From an uncultured Eubacterium sp. (GTDB lineage Bacteria; Bacillota; Clostridia; Lachnospirales; Lachnospiraceae): DNA of 12,231 nucleotides. The DNA is taken from positions 1-12,231 of the forward strand of contig CAJGDH010000030.1 in the NCBI GenBank assembly GCA_904502145.1. Reading direction: 5' to 3'. Below the pieces are notes generated by a model. It saw nothing but the letters and a program-made list of their open reading frames with translations, was not told the DNA's origin and searched no databases. Positions 1-6,800 of this stretch are shown here, piece by piece (the stretch's first letter is position 1; each line of letters starts with the position of its first letter). The position numbers were made by a program, and so were the translations under genes.

Positions 1-513
1 AAAACGGTAGCCATCAAGAGTGCCGCCTTCAATCTCGGAGCAAAAACCAGCGGAAACGGTCATCTGACCTACAAGAGTTCGAAAACTTCCGTGGCATCCG
101 TAAACTCTGCCGGAAAGATCACCGTCAAGGATTACGGCAAGGCTGTCATCACGATAACCGCCTCCGCAACGTCATCCTACGAAAGTGCCGTGAAGAAGAT
201 CACCGTCCTGGTTGTCCCCAAAAAGATGACCATCAAATCGGTGAAATCTCCCGGCAAGGGGAAACTGAAGGTGACCTGGACAAAGAACAAGGCAGCGAGC
301 GGGTATCAGGTCCAGTTCAGCAGAGACAGCAAATTTAAGACCGGTGACGTCTATCAGAAGAATTTTTCCAAAAAATATACGACGACGAAGAAACCTGTGA
401 CCGGTCTCAGCAGTAAAAAGAAATATTATGTACGTGTCCGTGCTTTCAAGAAAAAGGATGGAATGACCCTCTACGGTATATGGAGCTACGGACGCATGAT
501 CAAAATAAAGTAA
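1..513 (+). CDS. Surface/secreted protein with Big2-like and FnIII-like domains (5' partial)
   Basis: The frame is open from base 1 to the TAA at 511-513, so the gene begins upstream and only its last 170 codons are seen. The first ~73 residues resemble the end of a bacterial Ig-like (Big2) domain: the stretch TSVASVNSAGKITVKDYGKA has the usual 'S-x-V-A-x-V-x-x-x-G-x-I-T' pattern. A fibronectin-III-like domain follows (about residues 77-170), with VTWTKNKAASGYQVQFS, the later VTGLSSKKKYYVRVRAF, and a terminal IWSYGRMIKIK. Such C-terminal modules are common on large exported proteins of Lachnospiraceae and probably act outside the cell in adhesion or as spacers. The protein is very Lys-rich. 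No LPXTG anchor or C-terminal membrane helix is present. The stop lies only 17 bases before the phosphatase start with no terminator visible, so co-transcription is possible, but a link to secretion is unproven. An internal GTG at 91 is not a plausible start, because the domain runs through it. Confidence 0.8.
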   Translation, partial: KTVAIKSAAFNLGAKTSGNGHLTYKSSKTSVASVNSAGKITVKDYGKAVITITASATSSYESAVKKITVLVVPKKMTIKSVKSPGKGKLKVTWTKNKAASGYQVQFSRDSKFKTGDVYQKNFSKKYTTTKKPVTGLSSKKKYYVRVRAFKKKDGMTLYGIWSYGRMIKIK

Positions 514-515
514 AA

Positions 516-523
516 AGTGAGGA
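516..523 (+). promoter_or_regulatory. Ribosome binding site choosing the phosphatase start
   Basis: AGTGAGGA lies 7 bases before the ATG at 531. The in-frame ATG at 480 lies inside the upstream gene, has no such site, and would add 17 residues (MELRTHDQNK...) unrelated to the PP2C fold. The site therefore favours the 531 start. Confidence 0.6.
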
Positions 524-530
524 ATGCAGG

Positions 531-1337
531 ATGGTCTATCAAGCATATGCCGTAACTCACGGCGGAAAGATAAGATCCAACAATGAGGATAATTTTTATC
601 TGAATGGTGATTATCGGACTGACAACAGTCTGTTCACCTTTGAAGCTGCTTCCCGGTCGGAACAGCTGGTGAAAGCCGCAGTATTCGACGGGATCGGCGG
701 AGCCGAGAACGGAGAAGTCGCCTCCTATATTGCAGCCGGGACCATGGATGAGACAAAAAAGAGCCTGTTTGGTGATGAACTTATGTCCTATATCAATAAG
801 GCCAACCGGCGGATTCTGGAAGCCGGAAAGGGAAAGGCCATGGGATCCACCTGTGTGATCCTGAGTATCTCCAATGACATGTGCTGGTTCAGCAATGTCG
901 GAGACAGCAGGGGCTATCTGTTGAGAAACCATACCCTGAAGAAGATGACCAAAGACCATAATCTGGTTACAGAGCTCTACGAACAGGGGCTTTTTACCAG
1001 AGAGCAGGCCATGAAACATCCTGACCGCCATGCCATTTACCAGTATCTGGGAATGAAGGATGAGGATGATGTCATGGTGGAACCATATGAACATACGGTG
1101 TTCGCGGCCAGGGAAGGTGACTGGTACCTTCTCTGCAGTGACGGACTTACGGATATGGTGGAAGAGGACAGGATCCGGGAGATCCTGGACGAGGAGGATA
1201 TACCTGTTCCGGGAAGAGAAGCGGAATTTCTGGCAAAACGTCTGGTCGATGAAGCCCTGGCCCGGGGAGGAAGGGATAATGTGACCGTTGTACTGATAAG
1301 AGCAGAAGGCGCGCAAGGAGTATCTGATGCAGTTTGA
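531..1337 (+). CDS. PP2C-family (PPM) Ser/Thr protein phosphatase
   Basis: A 268-residue soluble, single-domain metal-dependent phosphatase, a normal length for the PrpC/Stp1 group (about 240-260). The signature motifs are in order: RSNNEDN (15-21), AVFDGIGG with metal-binding D53/G54, MGSTCVIL (104-111), VGDSRGYLL (123-131), DHNLV (142-146), CSDGLTDMV with metal ligand D204 (202-210), and GGRDNVTVVLI with metal ligand D249 (246-256). All expected metal-binding acids are present, so it should be active. It should remove phosphate from Ser/Thr residues phosphorylated by the kinase encoded next, whose start overlaps this gene by 11 bases; this is a typical phosphatase-kinase couple. In Firmicutes the prpC-prkC pair usually sits among housekeeping genes. 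Here it sits beside a T7SS motor, which suggests (inference) a dedicated copy for the secretion machine. The start at 531 was chosen because of the AGTGAGGA 7 bases upstream and because the PP2C fold begins at once. Confidence 0.93.
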   Translation: MVYQAYAVTHGGKIRSNNEDNFYLNGDYRTDNSLFTFEAASRSEQLVKAAVFDGIGGAENGEVASYIAAGTMDETKKSLFGDELMSYINKANRRILEAGKGKAMGSTCVILSISNDMCWFSNVGDSRGYLLRNHTLKKMTKDHNLVTELYEQGLFTREQAMKHPDRHAIYQYLGMKDEDDVMVEPYEHTVFAAREGDWYLLCSDGLTDMVEEDRIREILDEEDIPVPGREAEFLAKRLVDEALARGGRDNVTVVLIRAEGAQGVSDAV

Positions 1338-3612
1338 AGAAATGCAAAAGGAATTGAATTCAATATGGAGCGGCTGGGTCATCAAGGAAAAACTCGGTAA
1401 AGGTTCCTTTGGTTCCGTATATCGGATAGAACGTCAGGAATTCGGCCGGGTCTATGAATCTGCCCTTAAAGTCATCCGGATCCCTACGGATGAATCCGAG
1501 ATTCAGGTACTTCAGAATGAGGGTATGGATGACGCGAGCATAAAAACCTATCTGGGAAGTGTGGTCGAGGATATCGTTAATGAGGTTGCCCTTATGTATA
1601 AATTGAGGGGCAATTCGAATATCGTGAGTTATGAAGACCACTCGGTAGTTGAACATAAGGACGGGATCGGCTGGAATATCTATATCCGTATGGAGCTGCT
1701 TACGCCCTTGTTTGATTATACCAGACACAGAAAACTGACGGTCCGTGACGTGATCCGCATGGGACTGGATATGTGCAGTGCCCTGGAAGTCTGCCAGAAA
1801 TACAATATCGTTCACCGGGATATCAAACCCGAGAATATGTTTGTATCAGATCTGGGGGTATTCAAGCTTGGTGACTTTGGCATTGCCAGGCAGGTGGAGA
1901 GGACACATACCAACCTTTCCAAAAAAGGAACCTACACTTATATGGCACCTGAACTCTATAAGGGGGAGGAGTGCAATTCCTCAGTGGACATCTACTCTCT
2001 GGGAATCGTACTCTACCGCTTTCTTAACAATAACAGGACGCCTTTTCTTCCTCCTTATCCCCAGCCTATCAGGATCTCTGACAAAGAGAAAGCAAATGTA
2101 CTGCGCCTGAGCGGAAAACCGATGCCGAATCCCTGCAATGCCAGGGGCAGGCTGGCGGAGATTGTCCTTAAAGCCTGTGCATATGATCCCAGGGACCGGT
2201 ATGAGAGTGCAACCCTGATGAAGGAAGCCCTGGAGCTTGTTTTATACGATGAACAGGAAGCCGATCTGATCTATCCGGAAGGGGATCAGGTAAACAAGGA
2301 TCACGAATTCAGCGATTCGGAGGTAAAAAGTCCTGATGTCCTGCCCGGTACAAGGACAGTGTCTGTGTCTGAGGATGTCCCTGAAGACCCTGATCAGGAA
2401 GAGAGTCTGTTCTATCTTTTCAGGACCGAGGTCAGTGATATAAAGGACAGGCAGGAGCTGATCCATAAGGCAGGACCTGAGGCCGAAACAAACAGTACCG
2501 GAGCGGAAAATAATGCGACAGATGAACCTGCGAATACGCCGGTAAACATCACAGAGAATAATAGCGTATTCTATAAAGAGACAGATAACAAAGATATTAT
2601 AGAAGATAAAGAAGATAAAGAAGAAAAAGAGGATAAGGCGGACAAGCCTGATCTTCCCGAAGAGGAGGACCGGGGCCCCGTATCCGCAGATACCGATCCG
2701 GATCGGGCGAAGAAGGCCGTTGATAAACCGGTACCGAAAAAGAAGGGGACTTCCGGAGGCAAGATGGCTGCAGCTGTTCTTATCCTTGCCCTCCTGGGAG
2801 GAGGAGCCTACGGAGGATATACTTACTATCAGAAAACCCTGGAAAGAGAGGTGCCTGTCCTCACGAATATGACCCTGGAATCCGCGGAGATCAAAGCATC
2901 GGGGGAGGACGAATCCCTGCAGGTGATAAAGGAAGGGGAGGAATACTCCCAGACGGTGGATAAAGGGAATATCATATCCCAGGATATCGAACCGGGAACC
3001 ATTGTGAAAAAAGGGGATGAGATCCACGTAGTGATCAGTAAAGGGGGCCTCTCGGAGGTTCCGGATGTCACGGGAAGCAAGTCCTCCAGCGCAGAGGAAA
3101 TGATCAGCAAAGCCAATCTGACCTATGAGGTATCTGCGAAAAAATATTCGGACGACGTGGCCAAAGGGAAGGTAATCTCCCAGGAACCGCAGGCCGGATC
3201 GACCGTAGAGGAATATGAGACGGTTTCCGTGGTGATCAGCAAAGGAATCGAGCAGGTTTCCGTACCCGCTCTTGCAGGCAAAACCCTGGACAAGGCTAAG
3301 GAAGCATTAAAAAAAGCCAAACTGAAATTCGGCGCATCTTCGGAAGAGTACAGTTCTTCCGTGGACAGCGGCAAGGTGATCAGGCAGAGTATTGATGAGG
3401 GAACGACAGTAGATAAAAATAAGAAGATCGACCTGGTGGTCAGCAAAGGTCCGGAACCGGAACCTGAACCGACCTACAGCAGCTCTTCATCTTCTTCCCG
3501 AAGCTCTTCAAGCTCTTCGTCCAGAAAAAAATCTTCATCCAGGAAAAAATCCTCCAAGAAGAAATCTTCGGGGGGAGGCGACAGTATCAGTAACTGGGAT
3601 CTGGTTAATTAA
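1327..3612 (+). CDS. Membrane Ser/Thr protein kinase with three PASTA repeats (PrkC/PknB type)
   Basis: A 761-residue kinase; AAGGAG lies 6 bases before the ATG. The cytoplasmic kinase domain (about 17-310) has the Gly loop GKGSFGSVY (24-32), ATP lysine K48, helix-C E86, catalytic HRDIKPEN (163-170, D165), DFG (183-185) and APE (207-209) after a Thr/Ser-rich activation loop (ERTHTNLSKKGTYTYM), so it should be active. A long acidic linker (about 312-475) holds a tandem E-D-K repeat (426-437). One membrane helix (about 480-500) puts the C-terminus outside. Three PASTA repeats follow, each ending VxSKG or VISKG (about 509-573, 577-640, 644-708); this module senses muropeptides or lipid II in PrkC/Stk1. 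An unusual Ser/Lys-rich tail (about 709-753) follows. The family's usual length is about 570-670, so the linker and tail make this one long. It overlaps the phosphatase and leads directly toward the T7SS motor. The topology (kinase fold inside, one helix, domain outside) matches EssB/YukC, the pseudokinase-fold T7SS subunit not found here; functional replacement is inference. Confidence 0.93.
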   Translation: MQFEEMQKELNSIWSGWVIKEKLGKGSFGSVYRIERQEFGRVYESALKVIRIPTDESEIQVLQNEGMDDASIKTYLGSVVEDIVNEVALMYKLRGNSNIVSYEDHSVVEHKDGIGWNIYIRMELLTPLFDYTRHRKLTVRDVIRMGLDMCSALEVCQKYNIVHRDIKPENMFVSDLGVFKLGDFGIARQVERTHTNLSKKGTYTYMAPELYKGEECNSSVDIYSLGIVLYRFLNNNRTPFLPPYPQPIRISDKEKANVLRLSGKPMPNPCNARGRLAEIVLKACAYDPRDRYESATLMKEALELVLYDEQEADLIYPEGDQVNKDHEFSDSEVKSPDVLPGTRTVSVSEDVPEDPDQEESLFYLFRTEVSDIKDRQELIHKAGPEAETNSTGAENNATDEPANTPVNITENNSVFYKETDNKDIIEDKEDKEEKEDKADKPDLPEEEDRGPVSADTDPDRAKKAVDKPVPKKKGTSGGKMAAAVLILALLGGGAYGGYTYYQKTLEREVPVLTNMTLESAEIKASGEDESLQVIKEGEEYSQTVDKGNIISQDIEPGTIVKKGDEIHVVISKGGLSEVPDVTGSKSSSAEEMISKANLTYEVSAKKYSDDVAKGKVISQEPQAGSTVEEYETVSVVISKGIEQVSVPALAGKTLDKAKEALKKAKLKFGASSEEYSSSVDSGKVIRQSIDEGTTVDKNKKIDLVVSKGPEPEPEPTYSSSSSSSRSSSSSSSRKKSSSRKKSSKKKSSGGGDSISNWDLVN
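2602..2637 (+). repeat. Four tandem 9-base repeats in the kinase linker
   Basis: GAAGATAAA occurs twice, followed by GAAGAAAAA and GAGGATAAG, encoding EDK-EDK-EEK-EDK (kinase residues 426-437). The number of units can change without a frameshift, altering only the length of the charged linker before the membrane helix. Confidence 0.8.
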
Positions 3613-3621
3613 GGGGGAAAC

Positions 3622-3816
3622 ATGAACTGGCAGGTTATTTTAACATCTGATATGGCGATCATCTGTTATGAGATCATCGTATTGATCCTGATTGTTTTTC
3701 TGATCATCAGGCTGAGAAAGAAAAACAGGGATTATAGTGAAAAAAATGAAAAGGCTGAGTTTGAAAGGCAGAGGGAGGGGCTGGATAACCGGCTCTCCAA
3801 CGAAAAGAGGAGGTAG
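3622..3816 (+). CDS. Small single-pass membrane protein (64 aa), unknown family
   Basis: AAGGGGGAAA lies just upstream of the ATG, and the stop TAG is only 6 bases before the EssC start, whose AGGAGG lies inside this gene's end (3808-3813). The protein has a short N-terminus, one strongly hydrophobic helix at about residues 12-30 (IICYEIIVLILIVFLIIRL), then RLRKK and a highly charged, probably helical or coiled-coil tail rich in Glu, Arg and Lys. By the positive-inside rule the N-terminus faces out and the charged tail is cytoplasmic. I recognise no family. Its tight placement between kinase and motor suggests a small subunit or adaptor of the secretion complex. EssA, a small T7SSb membrane protein of about 150 residues, is not seen in the window; this could be a reduced stand-in, but no sequence motif supports that. 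Confidence 0.8.
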   Translation: MNWQVILTSDMAIICYEIIVLILIVFLIIRLRKKNRDYSEKNEKAEFERQREGLDNRLSNEKRR

Positions 3817-3822
3817 ACAGAT

Positions 3823-6800
3823 ATGAGTATTATCCTTTCCGTATACTCGAAGAAGTCATTCAGGGAATACATCTTACCTTCCATCAATAATGCCGATTAT
3901 GAGATCACTTTTTCAAGTGATCATTTCAAGCTTGCTCAGGATATCGTATTGAAGCTGGAGATTCTGGATGAAACCTGGAGGATCTGTGCCCACCATGATT
4001 ATCTCGTCCAGAAAGACAGCAGAAATTATGCCGGTCAGGTGCTGAAAGATAAAGATATCATTTATATCCGCACCAAAAAAGAAGAGAGACTGACCATTAT
4101 CGTTAAAGAGCAGAAATTTATCTTCCACAGTTATGATAAATTTCTTCTGCCGTTAATTGGAGAGATCACTATCGGCAGTGATCCCTCCAATCATATTGTC
4201 TATAATTATCTCAAGACAGTGTCAAAAAAACATGCGGTCATCAGAAAAGATGAAAACGGATGCGTCGTCATTAATTACAGCAGAAACGGCACATATGTGA
4301 ATTCCAAGAAGGTGGAGACACAGCAGACATTGAGATTCGGTGATTATATCAATGTTATGGGTCTCCATATCATTTACCTTGATACCATCATGGCCATTGA
4401 CAGGGTGGGAAAGGAAATCTCTCTGGACCAGGATGTGATCAAGCCTTTTACTGAGTCGGAAGAGACATTTATGCTTCCGGAACATTCCTGGAGTGAGGGA
4501 GGGAAAACGATTTATCACCGTGCTCCCCGAAATTACGAAAAGCTGGAAGAACAGGTGATAGAGATTGAGAGTCCTCCGGAGAAGGTCAGGGCAAAGAAGA
4601 GCTCTCTCATCTCCACCATCGGACCGTCTGTGACCATGGCACTTCCAATGCTGCTGGGATGTATGATGATGGTTTATGCCTCTCAGATTGAAGGCGGAGG
4701 AAGCTCTCTCTACATGTATTCCGGGCTTGTTATGTCCCTGTCTTCGGCGGTCATCGGTGTCGCCTGGGGGATAGCCAACTCCAGGAGGGAACGCAAGGAG
4801 GCCAAGGAACAGGAAGCGTACCGTTTCAAAGCCTACAGCGAATATCTGGTGGAGCAGACGGATACCATACGAAACCTGTATGAGGACACCATAAAACAAT
4901 TGGGTGAACTGTATCCCGATGCCATGACCTGCATCACCGGAAAGACTGAGGGAGGAAATCTCTGGGGAAGGAATCACAATCATGATGATTTCCTGTCCCA
5001 TCGGCTTGGACTCGGTGACATACCTTTCCAGATCAAGATCGAGATCCCCAAGAAACGTTTTCAGCTGTACAAGGATGACCTGTCGGATAAACCGGCATTT
5101 ATCAAACAGAATTATGAGAAACTTTACAATGTCCCGGTCAGGGTTGACCTTCTGAAAAATAAACTGATCGGTATCGTCGGGGGTGACGCCAAATCCGGGG
5201 CCAATGATGTGGCCCAGGTTCTCAGTGCCCAGCTTGCCGCCAACAACTGCTACACGGACCTGAAGCTTGGCTATATCTACAACAGGAATGATGAGAGGCA
5301 GAAGAATGCCTGGAGTTTCGCCAGATGGCTTCCCCACACCTGGTCAGAGGATAAAAAAACACGTTTTATTGCTTCTACCAAGGAGGAGGCCAGTGAGGTA
5401 TTCTACGAGCTGACCAGGGTCTTCCGGGCGAGATGTGAAGAGAAGGAAAAAGAGGGTGAGATCCCGAAACCCTATTATATTATTTTTATTTCCGATCTTT
5501 CCATGCTGGAGGGAGAGCTGTTCTCCAAGTATGTCTTCGAAAAAGATGCCCGATGCGGGCTGACCACCATCCTTTTGTCCGAGCGTTATGAGGAGCTTCC
5601 CAACAGCTGTGAATATATCATCAAAAATGATGAAGAATTCCGTGGGATGTATGATATCCACGACCGGATTGCCGAAAGGACAAAGATTGATTTCGACAAA
5701 GTGGACCAGAATGCCATCGAGACATTTGCCAGGACTTTGTCAGGCTACCAGGTACTGGAGATGGAAGAAGGAGGGGAGATCCCCTCATCGATCACCTTCT
5801 TTGAGATGCTTGGGGTGAACAGTCTGGAAGAACTCATGGTCAAAGATCAATGGGCCAAAAACAGGGTTTATGACAATATCAAAGGAATGATCGGACAGAA
5901 AGCGGGGGGATCTCCCTGCTATCTGGATGTTCATGAGAAATATCACGGGCCTCACGGTCTCGTGGCGGGTACTACCGGGTCCGGTAAATCAGAGACATTA
6001 CAGACATACATGCTGTCCCTCGCCGTAAACTACAGCCCTGATGATATCGGATTTTTCATTATCGACTATAAGGGCGGAGGCATGGCCAATCTGTTTAACG
6101 GCCTTCCACATCTGATCGGACAGATCTCCAACCTCTCCGGAAATCAGGTCAAAAGGGCCATGATCTCCATAAAGAGTGAGAATAAACGCCGCCAGAGAGT
6201 TTTCAATGAAAACGGTGTAAACAATATCAATGCCTATACAAAGATGTATAAAAACGGCGAGGCTACCCTTCCGGTTCCACACCTCTTTATCATTATCGAC
6301 GAGTTTGCGGAGCTGAAGAGGGAAGAACCGGAGTTTATGAAAGAGCTGATCAGTGTGGCTCAGGTAGGACGAAGCCTCGGTGTACACCTTATCCTTGCCA
6401 CACAGAAACCGTCGGGAACGGTGGATGATAATATCTGGAGCAACTCCAAATTCCGTCTGTGTCTGCGGGTTCAGGACAGGCAGGACAGCAACGATATGCT
6501 GCACAAACCGGACGCGGCCTACATCACTCAGGCCGGACGTTGTTACCTTCAGGTAGGTAATGATGAGGTCTACGAATTATTCCAGTCCGGTTACAGCGGG
6601 GCCGTCTACGATAAAGACGCAGGGTCATGGAATACGGAGATCGCCACCATGGTTGCCCTCAACGGAAAAGTTGAGATGACCGGAAATAAAGCCAAAGCTT
6701 CCAGGAAGAAGAAGACACAATATCTGTGGATCGAAGAACTGATATCCTATCTGCAGAGGGCCCTAAGTGAGACCGGGCAGACTGTGGAAGGAATCCTGGA

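Noticed and set aside
486..1385. 299-residue antisense open frame under the phosphatase
   Set aside because: The plus-strand frame has all PP2C motifs; the antisense product shows no domain and spans gene boundaries.
2602..2637. CRISPR-like or mobile repeat
   Set aside because: The 9-base units are in frame and encode E-D-K, so this is a coding low-complexity repeat.
4222..5337. 371-residue antisense open frame under essC
   Set aside because: No ribosome binding site or family signature; it is a composition shadow of the strongly supported EssC frame.
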